A stretch of DNA of 64,000 nucleotides from Paenibacillus protaetiae. GTDB lineage: Bacteria > Bacillota > Bacilli > Paenibacillales > Paenibacillaceae. Position 1 is the first letter of the stretch. Every line of letters starts with the position of its first letter. Below the pieces are notes generated by a model. It was not told the DNA's origin. It saw nothing but the letters and a program-made list of their open reading frames with translations, and searched no databases. This document shows positions 56,435 to 64,000 of this stretch, one piece after another. The stretch lies in the NCBI RefSeq assembly GCF_004135365.1, contig NZ_CP035492.1, positions 744,001-808,000 on the forward strand, read 5' to 3'. Made by a program: the position numbers and the translations under genes.

Positions 56435-57169
56435 ATGAAAATTGATGTGTTAACGCTGTTTCCGGAAATGTTCGACGGCGTGTTCAACGCAAGCATCCTC
56501 GGAAAAGCGAAAGAGAAGGGCATTGTAGACCTGCATGCTATTGATTTCCGGCCTTACGCCAACAATAAGCATAATACGGTTGACGATTACCCGTATGGCG
56601 GCGGCGGCGGGATGGTATTGAAGCCGGAGCCGATTTTTGCTGCGGTCGAGGATTTAATGAAGGATACGGCTGTCAAGCCGCGCGTCATTCTCATGTGCCC
56701 GCAAGGGGAGACGTTTACCCAGAAAAAAGCTGAGGAGCTGTCTAAATCCGATCATCTCGTCTTTATTTGCGGTCATTATGAAGGCTATGATGAACGAATC
56801 CGGGAACATCTCGTAACGGACGAGCTGTCCATTGGCGATTATGTGCTGACCGGCGGCGAGCTGCCGGCCATGACCGTCATCGACAGCGTCGTCCGGCTGC
56901 TGCCTGGCGTGCTTGGCAACGAATCGTCTGCAGTAACTGACTCCTTCAGCACCGGGCTGCTGGAGTATCCACACTATACTCGTCCTCCCGCATTTCGCGG
57001 CTGGGAAGTGCCTGAAGTGCTTTTATCCGGCCATCATGCCCGGATCGAGGCATGGCGCAGAGAGCAGTCGCTGCTGCGCACGCTGCGCCGCAGGCCGGAT
57101 TTGCTGGAATCGGTCGACCTGTCGCCGAAAGAACGGGAATGGATCAAAAAGCAGCTTGAAACAGAATAA
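56435..57169 (+). CDS. trmD: tRNA (guanine(37)-N(1))-methyltransferase TrmD
   Basis: TrmD makes m1G37 in tRNAs and so prevents frameshifting. The 244-residue SPOUT enzyme has [49 protein letters not shown] and the SAM-binding knot [15 protein letters not shown]. It begins 4 bases after rimM. Confidence 0.97.
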   Translation: MKIDVLTLFPEMFDGVFNASILGKAKEKGIVDLHAIDFRPYANNKHNTVDDYPYGGGGGMVLKPEPIFAAVEDLMKDTAVKPRVILMCPQGETFTQKKAEELSKSDHLVFICGHYEGYDERIREHLVTDELSIGDYVLTGGELPAMTVIDSVVRLLPGVLGNESSAVTDSFSTGLLEYPHYTRPPAFRGWEVPEVLLSGHHARIEAWRREQSLLRTLRRRPDLLESVDLSPKEREWIKKQLETE

Positions 57170-57192
57170 CGCTCATTTTTTAGGCAAAATCA

Positions 57193-57315
57193 TTGTTTTT
57201 TCGCGCTATCTGTGATAGAATCGTAAATGTTGTTTTGTATAGTCGGACGGTCCGCTAATGGCAATGAACCCGTTCACAGGAACGTGGCGAGCCCTTAAGA
57301 ACGTCTGTTGTGGAA
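57193..57315 (+). promoter_or_regulatory. rplS promoter and candidate L19 leader
   Basis: TTGTTT (57193-57198) and TAGAAT (57216-57221) with 17-bp spacing start a leader of about 100 bases before rplS. The leader contains CGGACGGTCCG, a palindrome, and the small hairpin CGTTC-ACAG-GAACG. Its size and place fit the L19 leader by which L19 may control its own synthesis. The RNA family match is not proven. Confidence 0.45.
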
Positions 57316-57328
57316 GGAGTGACCCGAT

Positions 57329-57670
57329 ATGAATTTGGTACAAGCGATTACGCAAGAACAGCTCCGCAGCGATATTCCTAACTTCCGCCCAGGCGACACG
57401 CTGAAGGTTTACGTTAAGGTTATCGAGGGTTCGCGCGAGCGTATCCAGCTTTTCGAAGGCGTTGTAATTAAACGCCGCGGCGGCGGTATCAGCGAAACGT
57501 TTACAGTACGCAAAATTTCCTACGGTGTGGGTGTGGAAAGAACTTTCCCGATCCATTCGCCTAAAATCGATAAAATCGAAGTGGCTCGCCGTGGTAAAGT
57601 ACGTCGTGCGAAACTGTACTACCTTCGCAACCTGCGCGGTAAAGCTGCAAGAATTAAAGAAATCCGCTAA
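57329..57670 (+). CDS. rplS: 50S ribosomal protein L19
   Basis: This 113-residue ribosomal protein starts [19 protein letters not shown] and contains [40 protein letters not shown] and a basic C-terminus. GGAAGGAG precedes the ATG. Confidence 0.97.
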   Translation: MNLVQAITQEQLRSDIPNFRPGDTLKVYVKVIEGSRERIQLFEGVVIKRRGGGISETFTVRKISYGVGVERTFPIHSPKIDKIEVARRGKVRRAKLYYLRNLRGKAARIKEIR

Positions 57671-57682
57671 GTTGAAACGACT

Positions 57683-57714
57683 AAAGGAGCTTGTTCACGC
57701 AAGCTCCTTTTGTT
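57683..57714 (+). terminator. Intrinsic terminator after rplS
   Basis: A perfect stem AAAGGAGCTTG / CAAGCTCCTTT with a TTCACG loop is followed by TTGTT. Confidence 0.9.
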
Positions 57715-57810
57715 ATTTAGCCCGGCTGCACTTGAACCGCCCTTGTGAATCCGATATGCTATTAGTAATTATGTTCCGATAAACTTTACTTATAGAAAGA
57801 AGGCAAATCG

Positions 57811-58439
57811 ATGGACTCACAGCAGCTACATACGGATTCGTCCGATAATCCCCAAAGCAAAAGGGCGGAAAAGCATACAAAGAAATCGTGGATTGGATTA
57901 AGGCGCTTGCCATTGCCGTGCTGTTGGTCTTTGTGATCCGCACATTTTTGTTCTCTCCTTTTATTGTGGATGGTCCTTCGATGCAACCCAATTTTTATAC
58001 AGGAGAACGTCTCATCGTTAACAAAATTTTGTACAAGGTCAGAAATCCTCATCCGGGCGAAGTCGTCGTATTCCATGTGCCTGAGCAGGGCCGGGATTTC
58101 ATTAAACGCGTAATTGCGGTTGGCGGGGATACAATACGGGTTGACGGGGACGATGTGTACGTCAACGATCAGAAGATTGAAGAACCGTATTTGAAGAAGG
58201 CCATTCAGGAAGCGCATGATCGCGGCGAGCTGTACAATAACGGCGCAAATCCGAACTACCCGAACGCGGAGCACTCGGAAACGACCGTGCCGAAAGGTTA
58301 TATTTTTGCAATGGGCGACCATCGCAATAACAGCCAGGACAGCCGCGATTTAGGCTTCATTTCGGACAAGGAGCTTGTAGGCCGCGCCGATATTATATTC
58401 TGGCCGCTGAATAAATTGAGTTTTATTAAGCATTATTAA
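57811..58439 (+). CDS. lepB: Type I signal peptidase, frameshifted near its N-terminus in this sequence
   Basis: Signal peptidase I removes signal peptides outside the membrane. The main frame (57888-58439) encodes the membrane anchor (DWIKALAIAVLLVFVIRTFL), the catalytic Ser in VDGPSMQPN, the Lys in FIKRVIAVGGDTI and the box FAMGDHRNNSQDSRDLG. It has no proper start: the best start with a Shine-Dalgarno (AAAGAAGG) is ATG 57811, which reads MDSQQLHTDSSDNPQSKRAE in another frame. Adding one base around 57859-57872 (AAAAGGGCGGAAAA) joins the frames to a cytoplasmic tail followed by AYKEIVDWIKALA. Start by GTG 57888 without a tail is the alternative. Confidence 0.85.
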
Positions 58440-58465
58440 GAGCAAGTGCATGACGAGGTGAATTC

Positions 58466-59356
58466 ATGACCATTCAATGGTTTCCCGGTCACATGACCCG
58501 GGCGAAAAGGCAAATACAGGAAAAATTAAAGCTCATCGATATTGCCATAGAGCTGTTGGATGCGCGAGTCCCGATCTCAAGCCGGAATCCGATGGTGGAT
58601 GAGATATTAGGCGGCAAGCCAAGACTTATCGTGTTGAACAAATCGGATCTTGCCGATCCGAAAGCAACGGAGCAATGGGTGAAGTTTTTTGAAGCAGAAG
58701 GCCATCAATGTGCGGTCGTCGATTCATCAACAGGCACGAGAGTTGGCGATATTCCGCTTAAAGCCAAGCAGATTCTGCATGAAAAAATCGAACGCCAGAT
58801 CGCGAAAGGGATGAATCCCCGTGCGATTCGCGGGCTTATTGTCGGCATTCCGAATGTCGGGAAATCGACTTTAATTAACCGGCTGGCTGGACGCAACATC
58901 GCGGCAACGGGCGACCGTCCGGGCGTAACCAAAGGACAGCAGTGGATTAAAGTCGGCACGGAGATGGAACTGCTCGATACGCCGGGGATTTTGTGGCCCA
59001 AATTCGAGGATCAAGTCGTAGGGTACCGGCTTGCGATAACAGGTGCAATTAAAGAACAAATTTTAAATGTCGAAGATATCGCTTTTACGGCTGTTAAAGA
59101 GCTGTCGGCCCGTTATTGGCCAACGCTGAGCGAACGGTTTGGCCTTACCCAGCCGCCGAAGGATATCGAAGATGCGGATGAAATTGTCCGAGTGATGGAA
59201 GAGATCGGACGCAAACGCGGCGCTTTGATGGGAGGAGGCCGCGTGGATCTGGAGAAGGCATCCGGCATTATTTTGCGCGAGCTGAGAGCTGGCAAGCTGG
59301 GCCGCATTACGCTGGAATCGCCGTATCCGCCGGGCGTGGAGAAACTTTTGGACTAA
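58466..59356 (+). CDS. rbgA: Ribosome biogenesis GTPase RbgA (YlqF)
   Basis: RbgA is needed for late 50S assembly. The 296-residue protein is a circularly permuted GTPase: [36 protein letters not shown] (G4), [16 protein letters not shown] (G1) and [10 protein letters not shown] (G3), with a C-terminal helical domain. GAGGTG precedes the ATG. It is followed 18 bases later by rnhB. Confidence 0.96.
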   Translation: MTIQWFPGHMTRAKRQIQEKLKLIDIAIELLDARVPISSRNPMVDEILGGKPRLIVLNKSDLADPKATEQWVKFFEAEGHQCAVVDSSTGTRVGDIPLKAKQILHEKIERQIAKGMNPRAIRGLIVGIPNVGKSTLINRLAGRNIAATGDRPGVTKGQQWIKVGTEMELLDTPGILWPKFEDQVVGYRLAITGAIKEQILNVEDIAFTAVKELSARYWPTLSERFGLTQPPKDIEDADEIVRVMEEIGRKRGALMGGGRVDLEKASGIILRELRAGKLGRITLESPYPPGVEKLLD

Positions 59357-59374
59357 CGATGCAATGGGGAAACG

Positions 59375-59992
59375 ATGATGCTGGAATATGAAAATGAGCT
59401 GTGGAAGGAAGGCTACACTTCCATTGCCGGAGTCGACGAGGTTGGTCGGGGCTGTTTGTTTGGCGATGTAGTTGCGGCTGCCGTTATTTTGCCGCCGCAT
59501 CTGGTGCTTGAAGGCGTTGACGACTCCAAGAAGCTGTCCGAGAAAAAGCGCGATAAGCTGTATGACGTCATATTGCAGTCCTGCACTGCTTGGGCGGTGG
59601 GCCGGGTTGATGTGGAAACGATAGACCGCATCAACATTAAGCAGGCGTCCCGCCTTGCCATGAAGCTTGCTGTCGAGGCGCTTCATGTTAAAGCTGACTA
59701 CTTGCTGGTCGACGCGGAAAAAGTGGATGTGCCGCAGCCCCAGCTTGCGATCATTAAAGGTGATGCCACAAGCCAGTCCATTGCGGCTGCTTCGATTATC
59801 GCAAAAGTGACGCGTGACCGGCTATGCGCGGGGGAGTGGGAGGCGTTATATCCGGCATATGGAATTGCGGTACATAAAGGTTATGGAACCAAGTTTCATC
59901 GCGAGAAATTGCTGGAATACGGGCCAAGCCCGCTGCACCGCCAATCGTTTTTGAAAAAAATTATTCAAGTAGAACAGCAGCTGTTGTTCTGA
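59375..59992 (+). CDS. rnhB: Ribonuclease HII
   Basis: RNase HII removes ribonucleotides from DNA. The 205-residue protein has the catalytic acidic residues in AGVDEVGRGCLFGDVVAAAV (Asp-Glu and GRG), VDAEKVD and IIAKVTRDR. The usual GRGPLAGPVVAAAV block is changed to GRGCLFGDVVAAAV, while the essential GRG is kept. GGGGAAACG lies upstream of the tandem ATGs at 59375 and 59378. Confidence 0.95.
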   Translation: MMLEYENELWKEGYTSIAGVDEVGRGCLFGDVVAAAVILPPHLVLEGVDDSKKLSEKKRDKLYDVILQSCTAWAVGRVDVETIDRINIKQASRLAMKLAVEALHVKADYLLVDAEKVDVPQPQLAIIKGDATSQSIAAASIIAKVTRDRLCAGEWEALYPAYGIAVHKGYGTKFHREKLLEYGPSPLHRQSFLKKIIQVEQQLLF

Positions 59993-60017
59993 ATGTTCAA
60001 TAGCGGGAAGGGCGAAG

Positions 60018-60076
60018 AACGCCCGTAATGCGCCGGATCTCCAAGATCCGCAGCGTCATTGCGGGCGTTTTGCTTT
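60018..60076 (+). terminator. Large stem-loop terminator after rnhB
   Basis: AACGCCCGTAATGCG-CCGGATCT pairs with AGATCCGCAGCGTCATTGCGGGCGTT (imperfect) and is followed by TTTGCTTT. Confidence 0.85.
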
Positions 60077-60225
60077 AGCTGCGCTGGTATTCGCAGACAT
60101 TTCCTGATTAGCATGATGACGCTTCGGAATGTGCAGCGGCTGCTTTTTGCCTGGGTGGGTTCATTGAACGCGGTTATCCGCCGATAAATATGTCATATTG
60201 AAGCGTATGAACGGAGCGGTGGACG

Positions 60226-62079
60226 ATGAATATCAATCAAATGATGCGCAGCTTGCTTGGAGAAGTGGCAGGAGCCGAACCGCGTGCGCTGGAGCTGAAA
60301 GTTGGACAGGTTGTGCGGGGAATTGTGATTCAAATGATGGATAATAACGAAGCGGTTGTGCAAATAAACGGCATGCAGGTTAAAGCGAGCCTTGAATCGC
60401 CGCTAAAGGAAGGCCAAAGCGCGCTGCTGCAGGTGCAGTCGCAGTCGCATGAAGGAATGATTGTCCTGAAAGCGGCAAATGGCGGCAGCGCTATGGTGTT
60501 TAGCGATACGGTAAGCGAATGGCTGAAGCAGCTGGCGCTGCCGCAAGAGGCGCCATGGGCGGATGTTTTGGTGCGTCAGCTCAAAGCCGGGGGAGCTTCG
60601 CTTACGCCGGAGACGGCTTCCTACTTCAAGCAGGCGTCGGCGTCGGTGCCGCAAGGCGCAGATCAAGAGCGGTGGATGAATGCCGCCGCCGCAGCTTTTA
60701 ACCGCGGTTTGCCGGCATCAGCCGCTGTTATACAAGGGCTGCAGCAGACAATGTATGGTGAACCGCCGCATGAGCTGCTGCAGACTCTTCAGCAGCAGCT
60801 GGGACAACTGGCGGGCGAGGCAGCTGCAGGCAAGCTGCCGCCTGCAGCTGCCAAAGTGCAGGCATTGCTCGTACAAGCCGCTTCTTTTGCACCGGCAGAT
60901 AACGAGCCGGACGCCCTGGATGTTGCGCTGCAAGCCCAGCCAGCACGGCCGCAAGCAGCGCCATTTGCCGCTGCGCGTTATGCAGCGGACTTCCCGGCGC
61001 TGGGAAGGCAGCCGCTGTCCGGGCTGTCTGGCAAGGAGCTGCCGCAAAGTGGCTTGCCGCCGGCAAGCACCCGGCAAGCATCGATTCATACGGCGGTTGC
61101 ACCGGCATCAGCCGCCGGCGGAGAACCTAACTGGCTTAATCAAATGATGAAGTGGCTTGGCGTTGATCATGAGCATCAATTGCTTCGCCAGCTGGGAGCA
61201 GAGGGAGAGCCGTCCCCCCTCCCGGCAGGCAGGCCGCTTCCAGCGGGGCAAGAAACGGCAGTTGGCACAACACCGGACGCCCGGATGCTTGAGCGCCATA
61301 GCGAGCCGCAAGCTGCTGCTGCAGCGGCAGGCCGTGATGCAGAGGCAGCGGTTGCCGAGAAGCCGGGACCGTTGGATTTAACGGCTGTACTTAAAGAAGA
61401 AGCGGGAAAAGGAGCGGCAGAGGTGCGAAACGGCGGGACAGCGGACCGTTTGGCCGGGCAGCCGGGCCTTGCTCCAGGGGGCCAGGACGGGAAAGCGGCG
61501 CTGCCGGATAATTTGAAAACGGCATTGTTGTCACTGGCGTCATCAGATGAGGTGCCGGCTAACATCAAAGAGACGGCTCAGCAGCTTGTCCATCATATAA
61601 CCGGCCAGCAGCTGCTGCTGGCTCCTGAACGGAATGGGCAGATGTTTACGCATTTGACGATGTATGTTCCGATCTTCACCAAAGACGGGCGTCAGACGGC
61701 CTCCGTGCAAGTTCAAACAAGAAGAGGCAGGCGCGGAGAATTGGATGCGGATAACTGCCGCCTCATGTTCGACCTGTCGATGCAAACGCTGGGGCAAACG
61801 ATGGTAGATGTAGCCGTAACGGATAAAATTGTCGGCATTACTTTATGGAACGACCATCCCGCCATATCGGCGCTTACCGCACAAGCCAAAGCGGAAATTG
61901 CGCAAAAGCTGAGCGGTGCGGGCTACAAGCTGCTGTCTTTTAAAGCGCAGCCATTCCCGGCTCCTGAGACGGCTGGAGAATCAGCAGGGCCTTCGGCCCA
62001 AAACAAATATCCGCCTGCTGTTCCAGCTGCTTCTTGGTTTGCATCGAGTCCGTACAAAGGGGTGGATTTCCGGGCATGA
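60226..62079 (+). CDS. YlqG-like protein with FliK-type C-terminal domain
   Basis: This 617-residue protein occupies the ylqG position between rnhB and the FlhB-like ylqH gene. It starts MNINQMMRSLLGEVAGAEPR, with a beta-rich N-terminal region (VGQVVRGIVIQMMDNNEAVV). A long Ala/Gln/Pro-rich low-complexity middle (about residues 120-440) follows. The globular end (FTHLTMYVPIFTKDGRQTAS ... CRLMFDLSMQTLGQTMVDVA) resembles flagellar hook-length control C-domains. Together with the ylqH-like gene it may act on an export-gate-like system, but no flagellar operon is nearby. The function is unknown. Confidence 0.75.
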   Translation: MNINQMMRSLLGEVAGAEPRALELKVGQVVRGIVIQMMDNNEAVVQINGMQVKASLESPLKEGQSALLQVQSQSHEGMIVLKAANGGSAMVFSDTVSEWLKQLALPQEAPWADVLVRQLKAGGASLTPETASYFKQASASVPQGADQERWMNAAAAAFNRGLPASAAVIQGLQQTMYGEPPHELLQTLQQQLGQLAGEAAAGKLPPAAAKVQALLVQAASFAPADNEPDALDVALQAQPARPQAAPFAAARYAADFPALGRQPLSGLSGKELPQSGLPPASTRQASIHTAVAPASAAGGEPNWLNQMMKWLGVDHEHQLLRQLGAEGEPSPLPAGRPLPAGQETAVGTTPDARMLERHSEPQAAAAAAGRDAEAAVAEKPGPLDLTAVLKEEAGKGAAEVRNGGTADRLAGQPGLAPGGQDGKAALPDNLKTALLSLASSDEVPANIKETAQQLVHHITGQQLLLAPERNGQMFTHLTMYVPIFTKDGRQTASVQVQTRRGRRGELDADNCRLMFDLSMQTLGQTMVDVAVTDKIVGITLWNDHPAISALTAQAKAEIAQKLSGAGYKLLSFKAQPFPAPETAGESAGPSAQNKYPPAVPAASWFASSPYKGVDFRA

Positions 62080-62384
62080 ACAGAAAAGGGAACTTTGCCG
62101 AACAGCCTCTGCTGCCGCCGCGCAAAGCGGTTGCGTTAAAATACGAGCCTGGCGTAAACCAGGCGCCGGTCGTAGTCGCGAAAGGGACAGGGCATACTGC
62201 GGATAAAATATTGGAGAAAGCAAAAGAGCATGGCGTACCCGTGCAGGAGGACGCTTCTTTGGTTGAAGTGTTATCCAAGCTGAACATTGAACAGGAGATT
62301 CCTGCTGAACTGTACACGCTGGTAGCTGAGATTTTAAGTTTTATATATCGGGCAGACCGGAATGCGAGGGAAAGCATTGAATAA
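62076..62384 (+). CDS. FlhB C-terminal domain-like protein (YlqH)
   Basis: This 102-residue protein is a free-standing relative of the cytoplasmic domain of FlhB/YscU export proteins: ALKYEPGVNQAPVVVAKGTG, then ILEKAKEHGVPVQEDASLVE and IPAELYTLVAEILSFIYR. The autocleavage NPTH motif of true FlhB is replaced by the ALKYEPG region, so it is probably not self-cleaving. It overlaps the ylqG-like gene by 4 bp (ATGA). Confidence 0.87.
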   Translation: MNRKGNFAEQPLLPPRKAVALKYEPGVNQAPVVVAKGTGHTADKILEKAKEHGVPVQEDASLVEVLSKLNIEQEIPAELYTLVAEILSFIYRADRNARESIE

Positions 62385-62772
62385 GGAAGCCGGACAAGGA
62401 AAATCGGTAAAGCCGGACCGAAGGCGGGAAACCGGCCAATATGGGGAAGAAGCGGCATGCGGTTACCTTCAGCAGAAAGGATACCGGATTATCGAACGCA
62501 ACTGGCGGTGCCGCTCCGGCGAGATCGATATTGTAGCTGAGGAGGATGGGAGGCTGGTTGTGGTTGAAGTCAGGACAAGGCGCTCAGCCCGCCGGTTCGG
62601 CACAGCCGCCGAATCCGTCAACTACCGCAAACAGAAGCAGGTGGCGGATACCGCACAGTTTTATTTGCGGACGCGAGGCTTCGGGGATGTTTCTGTCCGG
62701 TTTGACGTCATTACCGTTGAATTGGATGGAGCATTCGTGCGTGAGATTAACCATATTGAAGCTGCCTTTTGA
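62362..62772 (+). CDS. yraN: UPF0102 protein YraN (endonuclease-like fold)
   Basis: This roughly 136-residue protein has the YraN/Holliday-junction-resolvase-like core: GQYGEEAACGYLQQKGYRII, RCRSGEIDIVAEEDGRLVVV then EVRTR, with the D..E.K-like acidic set in EIDIVA and VVEVRT. Its function is unknown. It overlaps ylqH by 23 bp; TTG 62377, with GAGGGA 5 bases upstream, is an alternative start. Confidence 0.93.
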   Translation: MRGKALNKEAGQGKSVKPDRRRETGQYGEEAACGYLQQKGYRIIERNWRCRSGEIDIVAEEDGRLVVVEVRTRRSARRFGTAAESVNYRKQKQVADTAQFYLRTRGFGDVSVRFDVITVELDGAFVREINHIEAAF

Positions 62773-62796
62773 AGCGATATAAGCTTGCAGCAGACA

Positions 62797-62842
62797 ATAA
62801 GCTTCAGCGCCTAAAGGATACATGAAGAGGCTGAAGCTTATT
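62797..62842. terminator. Stem-loop between yraN and comM
   Basis: AATAAGCTTCAGC pairs exactly with GCTGAAGCTTATT across a 20-base loop and is followed by TGTTTGG. It could end transcription on either strand. Confidence 0.7.
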
Positions 62843-62852
62843 TGTTTGGGCT

Positions 62853-62880
62853 GGACCCCGGGACCCCGGGACCCCGGGAC
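62853..62880. repeat. Short GC-rich tandem repeat (GGGACCCC-type)
   Basis: The 8-base unit GGACCCCG occurs three times in a row and runs on into GGGAC and TACGGGAC. It lies in the 157-base gap between yraN and comM, outside any gene. Confidence 0.85.
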
Positions 62881-62929
62881 TACGGGACTGAAGCAGAAGG
62901 CTGTTGTCCTCATGGCTTGAAAGCCATTG

Positions 62930-64000
62930 TTATTTAACGGCAGCCTGATCCATCCGGCGGTATTGCAGCGCTTCAGCGACATGCTCTTCGCCAATATGCT
63001 CACAGCCGCCAATATCCGCAATGGTTCTGGCAAGCCGCAAAATGCGGTCATAAGCCCGCATGCTGATGCCTAGCATCTGGAAAGCCTGATCCATTAGCTC
63101 GGCAGCCGGCTTGCTGATATGCGCTGCTCGGCGTAATGGAGCGCCTGACAGCCGGGATATTCCATGGTGGCCATCGCGTGCGTGCCTCGCCGCTTGCCTG
63201 GCTCTCGCCTCTTCAACCATATGCCGCATCTCGCGGGACGAGAGGGAGCTTTTGTTATCCGCTGCAGGAGCGGATGCTCGCGGCACTTCCAATTGCAGGT
63301 CTATCCGGTCAAGCAGCGGGCCGGAAATTTTGGAGCGGTAACGGGCTATGGAGGTAGGGCTGCATGTGCAATGATTATCGCCGTAATCGTGGCCAAAGTA
63401 GCCGCAAGGGCAAGGATTCAGCGATGCGGCAAGCATTATCTGGGCAGGGAACCGAAAAACGGCTTTCGCCCGCGCTATGGTGACCATGTGATCCTCCAGC
63501 GGCTGGCGCAGCACTTCAAGCACAGGCCGTGAAAACTCTGCAAGCTCATCCAGGTATAAAATGCCGCGATGCGCAAGTGTCACTTCTCCGGGCTTAGGAA
63601 TCGAGCCCCCGCCAATCAAGCCTGCGCTCGATATGGTGTGGTGGGGAGAGCGGAACGGGGGAGTTTGAATCAAGCCTGCAGCGTTCCGGTCCAGCTTGCC
63701 GGCGGCGCTGTATATTTTAGTAACCTCAAGCGACTCTTCCTCCGACAGCGGCGGCAAAATCGTAGGCAGCCTGCGGATCATCATCGTTTTGCCGGTACCC
63801 GGAGGGCCGATCAGCACAATGTTGTGCCTGCCGGCAGCCGCAACGAGCATCGCGCGTTTGGCTTGCTGCTGTCCGATGACGTCGCTATAATCGCCAACTG
63901 AAACTTCATCATGGAACGGCTGTTTGGGCGGGTGGCCGTTTACGGAGGAAGGATCGTAGCGGATATGCTCCCAGCCGCTTGTTTCTTTCTGTGCCAAATC
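62930..64000 (-). CDS. comM: YifB/ComM family Mg-chelatase-like AAA+ ATPase (5' part beyond window)
   Basis: The C-terminal 355 or more residues of a ComM-type protein are present; the frame stays open to base 64000, so the N-terminal Lon-like domain is outside. Visible are Walker A IGPPGTGKTMMIRRLPTIL, PFRSPHHTISSAGLIGGG, Walker B GILYLDELAEFSRPVLEVLR, the Cys-containing CPCGYFGH...CTCSP segment, SGPLLDRIDLQLEVPR and a C-terminal helical domain (RAYDRILRLARTIADI). In naturally competent bacteria ComM helps branch migration during integration of transforming DNA. It is convergent with yraN. Confidence 0.95.
   Translation of the reverse strand, partial: DLAQKETSGWEHIRYDPSSVNGHPPKQPFHDEVSVGDYSDVIGQQQAKRAMLVAAAGRHNIVLIGPPGTGKTMMIRRLPTILPPLSEEESLEVTKIYSAAGKLDRNAAGLIQTPPFRSPHHTISSAGLIGGGSIPKPGEVTLAHRGILYLDELAEFSRPVLEVLRQPLEDHMVTIARAKAVFRFPAQIMLAASLNPCPCGYFGHDYGDNHCTCSPTSIARYRSKISGPLLDRIDLQLEVPRASAPAADNKSSLSSREMRHMVEEARARQAARHARDGHHGISRLSGAPLRRAAHISKPAAELMDQAFQMLGISMRAYDRILRLARTIADIGGCEHIGEEHVAEALQYRRMDQAAVK

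Overview
The window is a chromosomal segment of a spore-forming, low-to-mid GC Firmicute, most likely Paenibacillus or a close relative. Evidence for this is sporulation genes (spoVM, a spoVIF-like gene, ylbJ, nucB), Bacillales-type Shine-Dalgarno sites (AAGGAGG), frequent GTG/TTG starts, and two conserved Bacillales housekeeping blocks joined with an accessory region between them. No rRNA, tRNA, insertion sequence or prophage was recognised.

Layout. 1-9437 is the prkC(partial)-rsgA-rpe-(membrane protein)-spoVM, rpmB(-), asp23-fakA-degV-recG-spoVIF block. 9461-11596 holds an SRAP/HMCES-type gene and a DUF2515 gene. 11659-26961 is a 15-kb surface-glycan island: a BclA-like collagen-repeat protein, GDP-mannose-based sugar nucleotide genes (manC, gmd, rmd, a perosamine-synthase-like aminotransferase and a NeuD-like acyltransferase), a second aminotransferase and five glycosyltransferases. 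One of these resembles the N-terminal catalytic domain of animal collagen galactosyltransferases (COLGALT/GLT25D). 26991-31112 is a thiamine-precursor transport operon (thiY, a YkoF-like protein, thiX, thiZ, a TatD-like hydrolase) behind a TPP riboswitch. 31141-33035 carries a small membrane protein, a NucB-type nuclease and a GH25 lysozyme. 33335-35030 is an orphan type I-C CRISPR array whose cas operon has collapsed into a cas3 5' remnant joined to a cas2 3' remnant. 35620-64000 returns to the conserved core: rsmD-coaD-ylbJ-sepM-tmcAL-yceD-rpmF, fapR-plsX-fabH-fabD-fabG-acpP-fabF-rnc-smc-ftsY, ylxM-ffh-rpsP-khpA-rimM-trmD, rplS, lepB-rbgA-rnhB, ylqG/ylqH-like genes, yraN and comM (partial).

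How they work together. The island can plausibly make GDP-mannose, convert it through GDP-4-keto-6-deoxymannose to GDP-D-rhamnose and GDP-perosamine (possibly N-acylated), and attach a glycan to the Thr-rich collagen stalk, probably on the spore surface. The core block supplies fatty-acid initiation and elongation with its FapR regulator, SRP targeting, chromosome condensation, and 30S/50S maturation.

Three normally intact core genes (sepM, fapR, lepB) each lack one base, each within or near a G-run. The frameshift in fapR makes it read as an artificial FapR-PlsX fusion. The shared pattern suggests consensus errors in the assembly rather than three independent mutations. The observations most worth a second look are the COLGALT-like enzyme beside a lysine-free bacterial collagen, and the cas3/cas2 deletion scar next to a well-preserved 14-repeat array.
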